Shown here piece by piece: positions 28,233 through 36,520 of a stretch of 64,000 nucleotides of DNA. Numbering within the stretch: the first letter of the stretch is position 1; each line of letters opens with the position of its first letter. The stretch is from Myxococcales bacterium. Lineage in GTDB: Bacteria; Myxococcota_A; Polyangia; Nannocystales; Nannocystaceae. Location of the stretch: positions 62,001 through 126,000 of the forward strand of contig JACKDW010000005.1 of the NCBI GenBank assembly GCA_020633295.1, read 5' to 3'. Both the position numbers and the translations under genes were made by a program. The notes beneath the pieces are model-generated. The model did no database searches. It had not been told where the DNA came from and saw nothing but the letters and a program-made list of their open reading frames with translations.

Positions 28233-30356
28233 ATGCTGCCCGCGCGGTGGTTGCCCCTCGTCACGAGCCTGCTCGCGGCGTCGCCGGCCCAGGCCGCCCC
28301 CGACGTCGCGGGCCCCGAAGCGCGCTACGCCATCGCGCCGGAGGCCGAGGTCGAGCTCCGCGGGCTGCTGCGGCCCCACGCCATCGACGATCCGGGCGGC
28401 CCGATCGCGCGCGTCGCCATCGCGCAGGCGACGGTCCACGTGACGCTGCGCGACGCGAGCCCGTGCGAGCTCACGCTCGCCCACCCCGACGCCGCCGAGC
28501 CCGGCGATCGCCCGCTGCCCTCGTTCACCGCCCGGCTCACGCCGGCGGGATGCGGCGGCGACGGAGCCCAGGCGGTGCTCGACGCGCTCACGCGCAACGA
28601 CGCCGGCCGCTTCCCGTGGAAGTCGCTGGCGCCGCCGTCGATCGATCCGCGACGCGAGGGCGAGCGCGCCCGCGAGGAGGCGCGCGGCGATGACACGCGC
28701 GGCGATGACCGCGACGACGACCGCGACGACGGCCCTCGCCCAGCCCAGCGCTACGAGCAGATCCCCTGGCACGAGCCCGCGTGGTCGGAGCGAGTGCGTC
28801 GCGTCCGCGCCCTCGGGGTGCTCGGCTGGATGGGCGTCCTCGGCCTGATCGCGCTGCTCACCGGGCTCGTGAGCTGGCTGCTCGCGCGTCGTCGCCCGCG
28901 CGCCGCGGAGGAGTCGAGGCCGTCGCTCAGCGGGGGCGCGCGCTGGCTGCTCGCCGCGCTCGCGCTCGCGCTGTGGTGCGGCGTCGCGGCGCTCTTCAAC
29001 GCCGCCGTCCACACGCTGCTGCCCGCGCCGGTCGTGCGCCGCGGGAACGAGCCCCGGCCGCCCAGGCCGCCGCGCGACGGCGAGCTGGGCGTCTACGCCT
29101 ACGGCGCCTCGACCATGGCCGGAGAGCCCTACTACGAGCACCTCAACATCGCGCGCGTCGTCCAGTGGTGTCTGGGAGGACAGCTGAAGGGCGCGCCGCT
29201 GCACGTCGATAACCTCGCGACCGCGGGGACGTCCTTCGAGATGGTCCCGCCGATCGCGCTGTACGACGTGCTCGCGCGCCCGGACGAGTTCCGCCCGCAG
29301 GCGATCCTCCTGTACCTCGGTCACAACGAGCACTGGACGCTCGGCCGCGACGTCCGCGGCGGCGACCTGGTGAGCACGGCGTCGCTCGAGCGCGAGCGCC
29401 TGCGCGTCGAGGCGCGCTACGAGGCGACCTTGCGAGACCTGGCCGAACGAGCACGCTCCGCTGGGGCCGCGCTGATCGTCGGGCTCCCGGTCGGCAACCT
29501 CGACGGCGCCCCGCCCCAGCGCTCGCGTCACGACGACGCCACGCCCGAGGCGCGACGCGAGGTCTGCGAGGCGCGCGTCACCGAGGCCGAGCAGCTGCTC
29601 GCGCGCGGCGATCCTGCGGGCGCGCGCGCGGCCCTCGACGAGGCCCAGGCCGCCTCGCCCGGCTACGCCCTGACCTACCACCTGCGAAGCCGCGCGCGCC
29701 GAGCTCTCGGCGACGAGGACGGGGCGCGCGAGGACGCCTGGCGCGCCGTCACTCAGGACGCTCGACGCTCGCGCGCCATGCCCTCGCAGAACGCGATCAT
29801 CCGGCGGCTCTGCGCCGACGGTCTGGCCCGCTGCGTCGACGCCGAGGCGGTCCTGCGCGCGCGCTTCGGGACCATCGACGACCAGATCTTCGTCGACTTC
29901 CATCACCCGCGCGCGCCGGCGACCCTGGCGCTGGGCGAGGCCTTCGCGCGCGAGCTCGCGGCCGCGCTCGAGCTGCCGTCCCCCGCCGCGCTCGACCCCG
30001 AAACGCCGCCGCCGGAGCTCGACGTGGCCGCGCTCGAGTTCCAGGTCCAGCTGCACACCGCGTCCTGGTACCTCAGCTACGAGCTCGGCTACCACTACGA
30101 CGACTACGCCGTGCGCGACGCCAAGCGACACGTGCGCGAGAGCCTCGCGGCCGCGCGCGCGCTCGTCCCCGACGACCACGAGGCCCGCGCGCGCCTCGCC
30201 TTCGTCGGCGCCGTCGTGGCCGCGCTCGACGACGACCGCCCGACCGCCCGACAGCTGCTCGACGAGGCCCGGGCCGCGCCGCTGACACCCTGGGTCGCGC
30301 GCGCGCTCGAGTACCCGCGGTACGTCGAGCTCCTCGGCGATCTGCTCGATGGGTAG
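28233..30356 (+). CDS. SGNH/GDSL-hydrolase-like membrane protein with TPR-like region
   Basis: 707 residues. A signal peptide (ending SPAQAAP) leads an exported domain. Two transmembrane segments follow near residues 200 and 240 ('GVLGWMGVLGLIALLTGLVS', 'WLLAALALALWCGVAALF'). After them comes an SGNH-type domain: YAYGASTMAGEP (block I, Ser nucleophile), LGHNEHW (block III) and VDFHHP near the end (block V Asp/His). A helical repeat region resembling tetratricopeptides lies between blocks III and V ('EAEQLLARGDPAGARAALDE'). Such proteins hydrolyse esters, often on polysaccharide or lipid acyl groups; the substrate is unknown. Confidence 0.75.
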   Translation: MLPARWLPLVTSLLAASPAQAAPDVAGPEARYAIAPEAEVELRGLLRPHAIDDPGGPIARVAIAQATVHVTLRDASPCELTLAHPDAAEPGDRPLPSFTARLTPAGCGGDGAQAVLDALTRNDAGRFPWKSLAPPSIDPRREGERAREEARGDDTRGDDRDDDRDDGPRPAQRYEQIPWHEPAWSERVRRVRALGVLGWMGVLGLIALLTGLVSWLLARRRPRAAEESRPSLSGGARWLLAALALALWCGVAALFNAAVHTLLPAPVVRRGNEPRPPRPPRDGELGVYAYGASTMAGEPYYEHLNIARVVQWCLGGQLKGAPLHVDNLATAGTSFEMVPPIALYDVLARPDEFRPQAILLYLGHNEHWTLGRDVRGGDLVSTASLERERLRVEARYEATLRDLAERARSAGAALIVGLPVGNLDGAPPQRSRHDDATPEARREVCEARVTEAEQLLARGDPAGARAALDEAQAASPGYALTYHLRSRARRALGDEDGAREDAWRAVTQDARRSRAMPSQNAIIRRLCADGLARCVDAEAVLRARFGTIDDQIFVDFHHPRAPATLALGEAFARELAAALELPSPAALDPETPPPELDVAALEFQVQLHTASWYLSYELGYHYDDYAVRDAKRHVRESLAAARALVPDDHEARARLAFVGAVVAALDDDRPTARQLLDEARAAPLTPWVARALEYPRYVELLGDLLDG

Positions 30357-30368
30357 GCTGACGCCGCG

Positions 30369-30870
30369 ATGTGGAGCGCCGGCGAGCTCGAGGAGCTGAG
30401 GGGCTGGGTCGACGGCTGGCGCGCGCGCGGGCTCGCGCTCGGCGAGCTCGTCGCGACCCAGCTCGCGCTGCGCGACGACCCGCGCCGCCGCGACGCGCGA
30501 GCGCTGCGTCGCCGCATCCATCCGCGCGCTCGCGGACCAGCTCCCATGCGCGCCGCTGCGGGCCTTCGCGCGCGGGCGTCGCGAGCTGCTCGCCACCTGG
30601 AGCCTCAACCTCCTCGTCGCGCTGCGCATCGATGACCACCGCGGCGCGCTCGGCGAGCTCGCGGTCACCTTCACGCCGCGCGAGGTCCTCGAGACCTTGC
30701 TGCAAGAACAGCTCGGATCTCACGCGCTGCTCGAGCCGCTGATCGCCCGCCGCGACGCCTCGCCTCTCCCCACCGTGGACGCGCTGCTCGAGCTCCGCGG
30801 GCGCGCCTCGACGCCGACCAGCTCGATCAACTCGCGCCCTTCATCGCCGCCGACGCCCGAGTTGCCCTGA
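30369..30870 (+). pseudogene. Frameshifted small gene
   Basis: An ATG at 30369 starts 'MWSAGELEELRGWVDGWRAR', which reads well to about 30525. Protein-like sequence then continues in a second frame ('DQLPCAPLRAFARGRRELLA', 'LNLLVALRIDDHRG'), and near 30815 perhaps in a third ('LDADQLDQLAPFIAADARVA') that is still open at 30870. At least one and possibly two frameshifts are needed. The start resembles short repeats in myxobacterial proteins that contain 'W...RGD..GELI.LQ' words, but I do not assign a family. Sequencing error cannot be excluded. Confidence 0.5.
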
Positions 30871-30969
30871 GGTCAGCCTCCGCCCGAACCCGCGCGAGAG
30901 GTGGACCACCCGCGTGACGCGGCGGCCCCGCCCACCACGCGCGCGCGAGTCGACACGTCGAGCGGCTCG

Positions 30970-33117
30970 CTACCCCGCCCGCCGCCGCGCCCGCACCACC
31001 GCCGGCACGCGCTCGAACTTGTTGAGCAAGCGCACCACCTGGTCGTTCGAGCGCACCTCGAGCACCAGCTCGATCACCGCGGTGCCGTCCTTGCGGTCGG
31101 TGAAGCGCAGGCTCGACATGTTGACGCTCATGTCCGCGGCCACCGTCGTGATGTCGCGCATCGCCCCCGGGCGGTCGAGCGCCTCGATCAGGAAGGTCAC
31201 CGGGTAGGTCTCGCGACCCTCGCGGCCCCACTCGACGTCGACCAGGCGCTCGGGCTCCGGGTGGCTGATGATGTTGGGGCAGTCCTGGCGGTGGAGGATG
31301 ATGCCCTTGCCGCGCGTGATGTAGCCGACCACCTTGTCCCCGGGGACAGGCGTACAGCAGCGCGCCGGTCGGCTGAGTATGTCGTCGACGCCGCCCACGC
31401 TCACGCCCTTGGTCTTGCGCGGGCGCTCAGGCGCGCGCGGCGGCGGCGGCGGTTCGGGCGGCGGCGCCGGGCGCTTGGCGGCCTCGGCGTCGAGGTACTT
31501 GGTCGCCACCGTCTGGCTCGTCATGTTGCCGAAGCCGACCGCCGCGAGCAGGTCGTCGACGCGCTCGTGCCCGAGCTGCGCCGCGATCTCCTCGTAGCGC
31601 GGGCGCTCGACGCCGGCGCGCTTGAGCTCGCGGTCGAGCAGCTCGCGACCCTGCGTGATCGCGTCGTCGCGGCCCTGCTGGCGGAACCAGTGGCGGATCT
31701 TCTGGCGCGCGCTCGGGGAGTGCACGTAGCCGAGCTGCGGGTTGAGCCAGTCGCGCCGCGGCTGCGCGCGCTTGTGCGTCAGGATCTCGACGCGGTCCGC
31801 GGTCTTGAGCTTGTGGTCGAGCGGGACGATCTGGCCGTTGACGAGCGCGCCGCGGCAGCGGTGACCGACGCTCGTGTGGATGCGGTACGCGAAGTCGACC
31901 GGCGTCGCGCCGCGCGGGAGGTCGACCACGTCGCCCTGCGGCGTGAACACGTAGACCTGGTCCTGAAAGATGTCGGTCTTGAGCGAGTCGACCAGCTCGC
32001 GCGGATCGGAGACGTCCTTCTGCCAGTCCATGAGCTGGCGCAGGAAGTTGAACTTCTCGTCGGCGAGCCGGCTGCTCTTGTTGCCCTCTTTGTAGCGCCA
32101 GTGAGCGGCCACGCCGTACTCGCCGAGGTAGTGCATCTCGTGGGTGCGGATCTGGACCTCGACCCCGCGCCCGCCGGGCCCCGCGACCGCGGTGTGCAGC
32201 GACTGGTAGCCGTTGCCCTTCGGCCGCGCGATGTAGTCGTCGAACTCCCCGGGGATCGGCGTCCACAGGCTGTGGACCACGCCGAGCGCCGCGTAGCACT
32301 GCTCGACGCGGTCGACGATCACGCGCACCGCCGAGACGTCGTAGATCTCGTCGAAGCCGACCTGCTTGCGCTGCATCTTCTTGTAGATGCTGTAGATGTG
32401 CTTGGGGCGCCCGGAGATGCTCACGCCCGTGATCCCGGCCTCGGCGAGGCGCGCCCGCAGGACGCCGATGACCTCGTCGATGAACGCGGTCCGCTCGATC
32501 CGCTTCTGCGCCAGCTGCTTGCCGAGGTCGCGGTAGATCTCCGGCTCGAGCTCGCGCAGCGAGAGGTCCTCGAGCTCCCACTTGAGCAGGAAGATGCCGA
32601 GGCGGTTGGCCAGCGGCGCGAAGATCTCGAGCGTCTCCCGGGCCTGGCGGCGGCGCTCCTCCGTCGACCGCTCGCCCAGCGCCCGCATGTCGCGGACCCG
32701 CAGCGCGAGCGCGACGATGACCACGCGGACATCCGCCGCCATGGCCAAGAACATCTTGCGCATGGACTCGGCCTGGCTCGCGTCGAGCTTGTCCCAGCGC
32801 ATGCGCCCGAGGCGACGCACGCCGTCGACCAGCTCGCGCACGTCCTCGCCGTAGCGCGCGCCGATCTCCTCCAGCTCGAGCGCGCCGTCGTCGACCTCGA
32901 GCGCGAGCAGGGCCGCGCACACGGCCGGCGCGTCGAGCCGCAGCTCCGCGAGCAGGTCCGCCGCCGCCAGCGAGGCGCCGACGGCGTCGGGATCGATCTC
33001 GCGCGCGTCCGCGTAGACGCGCTCGACGAGCGCGCCGGCGGCCTCGTCGTGGTGCGAGCGCACCCGCTCACACAGCGCGTCGATGTCGAGCGTTCGGGGC
33101 TGACGCGGCTGCACCAT
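30970..33117 (-). CDS. relA: RelA-type (p)ppGpp synthetase
   Basis: 715 residues with the long Rel layout: N-terminal HD-like region, synthetase, TGS, zinc-finger/helical and ACT domains. Synthetase motifs are clear: GRPKHIYSIYKKM, YDVSAVRVIV, and EFDDYIARPKGNGYQSLHT, where the EFDD form is typical of the RelA class. The TGS is DQVYVFTPQGDVVDLPRGAT. The Cys motif is RCCTPVPGDKVVGY...HRQDCPN, and the ACT domain ends the protein. The usual hydrolase HD pair is missing (ALEVDDGA where an HDxxED motif is expected), so hydrolysis of ppGpp is unlikely. It transfers pyrophosphate from ATP to GTP/GDP during starvation. It stands alone, flanked by plus-strand genes. Confidence 0.92.
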   Translation of the reverse strand: MVQPRQPRTLDIDALCERVRSHHDEAAGALVERVYADAREIDPDAVGASLAAADLLAELRLDAPAVCAALLALEVDDGALELEEIGARYGEDVRELVDGVRRLGRMRWDKLDASQAESMRKMFLAMAADVRVVIVALALRVRDMRALGERSTEERRRQARETLEIFAPLANRLGIFLLKWELEDLSLRELEPEIYRDLGKQLAQKRIERTAFIDEVIGVLRARLAEAGITGVSISGRPKHIYSIYKKMQRKQVGFDEIYDVSAVRVIVDRVEQCYAALGVVHSLWTPIPGEFDDYIARPKGNGYQSLHTAVAGPGGRGVEVQIRTHEMHYLGEYGVAAHWRYKEGNKSSRLADEKFNFLRQLMDWQKDVSDPRELVDSLKTDIFQDQVYVFTPQGDVVDLPRGATPVDFAYRIHTSVGHRCRGALVNGQIVPLDHKLKTADRVEILTHKRAQPRRDWLNPQLGYVHSPSARQKIRHWFRQQGRDDAITQGRELLDRELKRAGVERPRYEEIAAQLGHERVDDLLAAVGFGNMTSQTVATKYLDAEAAKRPAPPPEPPPPPRAPERPRKTKGVSVGGVDDILSRPARCCTPVPGDKVVGYITRGKGIILHRQDCPNIISHPEPERLVDVEWGREGRETYPVTFLIEALDRPGAMRDITTVAADMSVNMSSLRFTDRKDGTAVIELVLEVRSNDQVVRLLNKFERVPAVVRARRRAG

Positions 33118-33324
33118 GGCGCCGGCAGACTACTGCACAAGCGCGCCGCCGGCCACGCCCGCGCCCCGGCGCCCGCGACGACACGCGACGCGCTCACTCC
33201 GGCGCCACGCCGGCCGCGGGCTCCCGCTCGCGAAGGCTCCCGAGCTCACGGGGAGCGCGCTCGCGGTCGCTCGTCGGGCGCGGCGACGTTGAACTCGCCG
33301 CCCGGCCCGTGGTGAACTCCCGGC

Positions 33325-33774
33325 GTGACGCGCTCCTCCCTTCACACCGCCGCGCTCGGCCTGTTCACCGCGCTCGCGCTCGCCGGCTGCACGAGCCCCG
33401 AGCAGCGCGCGTGCGAGAACAAGAAGCAGATCGAGCTCGAGAAGCTGAAGTCGTACGGCGTGGACGTCGGCGACAAGTCCAACGCCGAGGTCATCGCGGG
33501 CTGCGTCGACACCCTCGCGCGGCTGCGCGCGGACACGAAGGCCAGCGACGCGGTCTGGTCCGCCTACCTCGGGTGCTTGACCAGCGCGACGACGAACGGC
33601 CAGCTCGAGGAGTGCCTCGGCCCGCTCACCCAGGACGCGGCGAAGCACATGTTGGAGGAGCAGCTGAAGCAGCTCGCGCCGCCCGCGGACGGTGACCCCG
33701 CGGACGCGGCCAGCGACCCCGCGGCCGAGGACGCCGCGCCGGCGCCGAGCCGGCCCAAGAAGAAGCTGTACTGA
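33325..33774 (+). CDS. Lipoprotein of unknown function
   Basis: 149 residues from a GTG. The signal ends in a lipobox (ALALAGC), so the Cys is lipid-modified. The mature part has four Cys and a charged helical body ('RACENKKQIELEKLKSYGVD'), then an Ala/Pro/Asp-rich low-complexity tail ending RPKKKLY. No family is recognised. A small hairpin with a T-run follows the stop. Confidence 0.75.
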   Translation: MTRSSLHTAALGLFTALALAGCTSPEQRACENKKQIELEKLKSYGVDVGDKSNAEVIAGCVDTLARLRADTKASDAVWSAYLGCLTSATTNGQLEECLGPLTQDAAKHMLEEQLKQLAPPADGDPADAASDPAAEDAAPAPSRPKKKLY

Positions 33775-33776
33775 CA

Positions 33777-33797
33777 TGACCTCTTGGTCACCTTTTT
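33777..33797 (+). terminator. Probable intrinsic terminator
   Basis: A short stem (TGACC/GGTCA, loop TCTT) is followed by CC and a run of five T directly after the lipoprotein stop. The stem is only 5 bp, so it is weak. Confidence 0.45.
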
Positions 33798-33951
33798 CGG
33801 CGCGCCGCGCCGCGCCGCGTGAGCGCAGGTCCGCGCTCGCCCGGTCACGCGCCGCGTGACCACGCGCGGCCGAACACGCCGCGCCGTCCCGCCGAGCTCG
33901 CCGAGACCGTCGCGCGTTGCCACCGCGCCCGTGGACACGTACCCTCGAGAC

Positions 33952-34094
33952 GGAGAGGCGGCCACGTGGGCGAGGAGCAAGCTCGATAAGGTCCCTGGAA
34001 GGGGGCCGACGTGCCCAGTGCCGGGAAACCGGTAACGGCGGTCGTAACTAAAACGATCCTAAGGTAGACAACGCTCCCGTCGGGCCGCCTCTCC
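33952..34094 (+). ncRNA. Candidate structured RNA mimicking 23S rRNA domain IV (helix 69 region)
   Basis: A perfect 12-bp stem (GGAGAGGCGGCC at 33952-33963 with GGCCGCCTCTCC at 34083-34094) encloses about 120 bases. From about 34008 the sequence follows bacterial 23S rRNA: GACG.TGCCCAGTGCCGG, then CGGTAACGGCGG, then a helix-69-like hairpin (GGTCGT, loop AACTAAA, ACGATC at 34040-34058), then CTAAGGTAG and GTCGGG. The hairpin differs from the E. coli one by a compensating pair change (C-G to U-A). The long helix 68 is replaced by a short stem with a GAAA tetraloop (34020-34033). A further hairpin, GGTCCCT/GGGGGCC with a GGAA loop, lies at 33990-34007. It lies between two convergent protein genes. 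It cannot be a functional rRNA; it could be a regulatory mimic, a decoy or an rRNA-derived relic. Confidence 0.6.
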
Positions 34095-34129
34095 ATGTGC
34101 TCGTCGCCCGTCGCGCGACGGGCTCGGGC

Positions 34130-35207
34130 CTACTCGCTCGCGGGCGCAGGGGCCGAGGCCAGCGCCTTCGCGTCCTCGAGCGTCGCCGCGCAGCGGAACC
34201 CGAAGTGGTGGAACGGGTTGTTGTTGGGCACGTGCGCGCGCCGGTGGTAGCCGAGGTTGCGCGACGCGTCCCAGTACCACGACCCGCCGCGCACCACCTT
34301 GTGGCGATAGCCCGGGCAGCTCTCGCCCTCGCCGGCGCACGGCCCCTTGGGGTCGAAGCCGGCGCAGGCATCCCCGCACTGCTCGTAGCTGCGCGTGTAC
34401 CAGTCGGCGACCCACTCATAGGAATTACCGGCCATGTCGTGGAGGCCATAGCGAAACGCGGGCCGCGAGCCCACCGGCCACACGCGCCCCGTGTCCGGCT
34501 TCTCGCCCGCCTTCTTCAGGCCGCAGCCGCGCCCGAGCTCGGGCGTCTTGATGATCGCCAGCTCGCAGCTCGGCGGGTCATCGCCCCACGGGTACAGCTC
34601 ACCGTCGGGGCCGCGCGCCGCCTTCTCCCACTGCGACTCGCTCGGCAGGCGCTTGCCCTGCGCCTTGCAGTACGCGTCGGCGTCGAACCAGCTGATCCCG
34701 TTGATCGGCTGCTCGGGGCGGCTGAAGTCGAGGTACTGCGGCCCCGCGCGGGGGCACCGCTTGGCCTTCTCGCAGGCCTTGTACTCCGCGAAGGTGACCT
34801 CGTTGATGTCCATGTAGAAGCTCTGCAGCCAGATCGTCGCCTTCGGGCGCGCGTTCTCGGGGCCGTCGTCATCACCGCGGATGAACGGTCCACCTGGCAC
34901 ACAGGCCATACCCGGCGGCGCCGCGCCGCACGGCTCGACGCGCGTGCCGTCGGGCGCCACGAGCGGCTGCTCCTTCGGCTCGACCGGCTCGGGCTGCGCT
35001 CGGCTCTCGGCTCTCGGCGGCGGCGGACGGCGTCTCAACGGGCGCTGCGGCGACCGGCGCCGCGGCGGCGATCGGCGCCGCGTCGGCGCCCGGCGCGTCC
35101 GGGGTCCCCGCGTCCGCGCCCTTGCACCCGCCCGCGGCGAGCAGCGCGAGCGCGAGCACCTGACCCCAAGAACACGCGCGAGTCGTCGAGCTCACGGGCG
35201 CGCTCAC
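34130..35207 (-). pseudogene. Formylglycine-generating-enzyme-like lipoprotein, split by a 7-bp duplication
   Basis: The 5' frame (GTG at 35207, overlapping the upstream FKBP stop as GTGA) encodes a lipoprotein signal 'VLALALLAAGGC' and an Ala/Pro linker. The 3' frame encodes a complete sulfatase-modifying-factor (FGE-sulfatase) domain: PGMACVPGGPFIRG, DINEVTFAEYKACE, ISWFDADAYC, LPSESQWEKAARG, HDMAGNSYEWVADW, RGGSWYWDASR and HFGFRCA. Frames switch at a tandem GAGAGCC GAGAGCC (35002-35015). Removing one 7-base copy joins them without a stop, giving AAAESRAQPEPVEP. The domain may act as a secreted protein-modifying or binding module; many bacterial members are not true FGEs. Slippage at the repeat could restore it. 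Confidence 0.75.
35002..35015. repeat. 7-bp tandem duplication causing the frameshift
   Basis: GGCTCTC occurs twice in direct succession on the plus strand. Loss of one unit changes the frame by one base and fuses the lipoprotein signal to the FGE-like domain. Confidence 0.85.
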
Positions 35208-36355
35208 TGGACCGGCGTGCCCGGCGTGGGTGGATTCGGCGTGGGCGCGGCCGGCGTCGCGGGCGCCGCGGCGGGCTCGACCGCCATCAGCTCGACCGTG
35301 AACGTCAGGTCGGCGTTGGCCGGGATCTTCCCGCGCGCGCGCTCTCCGTAGCCGAGCGCCGCCGGGATCACGAGCTTGCGCAGCCCGCCGACCTTCATGC
35401 CCTCGATGCCCTGGTCCCAGCCCTTGATCACGCGGCCCTTGCCCAGCTCGAAGGTGATCGGCTTGCGCCGCGCGGCCGAGGCGTCGAACTCGGTGCCGTC
35501 CTTCGTCAGCGTGCCGCGGTAGTGCACGTGCACGGTGTCGCCGGCCTTGGCCACGGCCCCGTCGCCCACCCGGTAGTCGTAGATCTCGAGACCGTCGGGC
35601 CGCTTCTCCTGGGCCACGGGCGTCCCCGCGTAGACCGACTGCGGCTGCGGCTCGGGGAGCGGCGGCATGAAGCCGGTCAGGTCGAGCGTGAACACCAGCG
35701 TCGAGTTGGGCGGGATGCGACCGGCGCGGCGCTGCTGGTAGCCGAGCGCGGGCGGGATGATGAGCCGCCGCTTGCCGCCGCGGCGCATGCCGACGACGCC
35801 CTCGTCCCAGCCCTTGATCACGCGCCCGGCCCCGACCTCGAAGCCGTGCGGCGGGCGACCGCGCTTGACCGAGCTGTCGAAGACCGTCCCATCGGTCAGG
35901 TAGCCCGTGTAGTGGATCTTCGCCGTGGCGCCGGCGGTCAGCTCGTCGCCCTCGCCGATCACGAAGTCCTCGATGATCATCCCGCTGGGCGTCTTGCGGG
36001 TCGCGACGGGCGCCTTGTCGAACGGCGGGTCGTAGACGATGTCCGGGCTCGGCTCCGCCGGCAGCGACGACGTCGGCTCGGGCGGGGGCGTCGCGGAGCT
36101 GGTCGGGGTCTGGTGAGCGTTCGCGTTCCCGTGCGCGTTCGCGTTCCCGTGCGCCTGCTGCGGGATCGCGTGGGCGACCTGCCCCGCCTGCCCGTGCGGC
36201 GCCTCCTGCTCGTGCTCCTCTTCGTGACCGTAGCTCTGCGCCCGGTTACCGGTGCAGGCCGCGAGCGCGAGCGGCAGCGCGAGCGCGATGACCAGGCTCG
36301 GGATGAACAGACTTGTGGTGCGAGGACGCGCGGCGGTTACCGTTGCCATGGCCAT
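35204..36355 (-). CDS. Lipoprotein with two FKBP-type peptidyl-prolyl isomerase domains
   Basis: 383 residues. The signal peptide ends in LALAAC (lipobox), followed by a His/Ala/Asn-rich linker with a NANAHGNANAH repeat. Two FKBP domains come next: the first has HYTGYLTDGTVFDSS, GRVIKGWDEGVVGMRRGG and IPPALGYQQR; the second has HYRGTLTKDGTEFDAS, GRVIKGWDQGIEGMKVGG and IPAALGYGER. FKBPs speed up cis-trans isomerisation before proline; two domains in one lipoprotein suggest a periplasmic folding helper. Its stop overlaps the GTG of the FGE-like gene, so the two are coupled. The ATG at 36355 was chosen; GTG at 36361 is also possible. Confidence 0.9.
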   Translation of the reverse strand: MAMATVTAARPRTTSLFIPSLVIALALPLALAACTGNRAQSYGHEEEHEQEAPHGQAGQVAHAIPQQAHGNANAHGNANAHQTPTSSATPPPEPTSSLPAEPSPDIVYDPPFDKAPVATRKTPSGMIIEDFVIGEGDELTAGATAKIHYTGYLTDGTVFDSSVKRGRPPHGFEVGAGRVIKGWDEGVVGMRRGGKRRLIIPPALGYQQRRAGRIPPNSTLVFTLDLTGFMPPLPEPQPQSVYAGTPVAQEKRPDGLEIYDYRVGDGAVAKAGDTVHVHYRGTLTKDGTEFDASAARRKPITFELGKGRVIKGWDQGIEGMKVGGLRKLVIPAALGYGERARGKIPANADLTFTVELMAVEPAAAPATPAAPTPNPPTPGTPVQ

Positions 36356-36520
36356 GATCACTCAGGCGCCGGATATACCGAGCCGCGTTGTTTGAGGCAA
36401 GCCCGCGGCGCCGCCGCGCGCCGGGCAGGTCCCCTCACCGTCGCGTCACCGTCGCGCGCGGGGGCACGCGACCTCGAGACCCGATACGCCGCGGCCGCGC
36501 CTGTTTCGGTTCGCGCGGCC

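Noticed and set aside
34008..34085. Part of a real rRNA operon
   Set aside because: Only a condensed helix-69 region is present, with helix 68 replaced and no further 16S/23S/5S sequence nearby.
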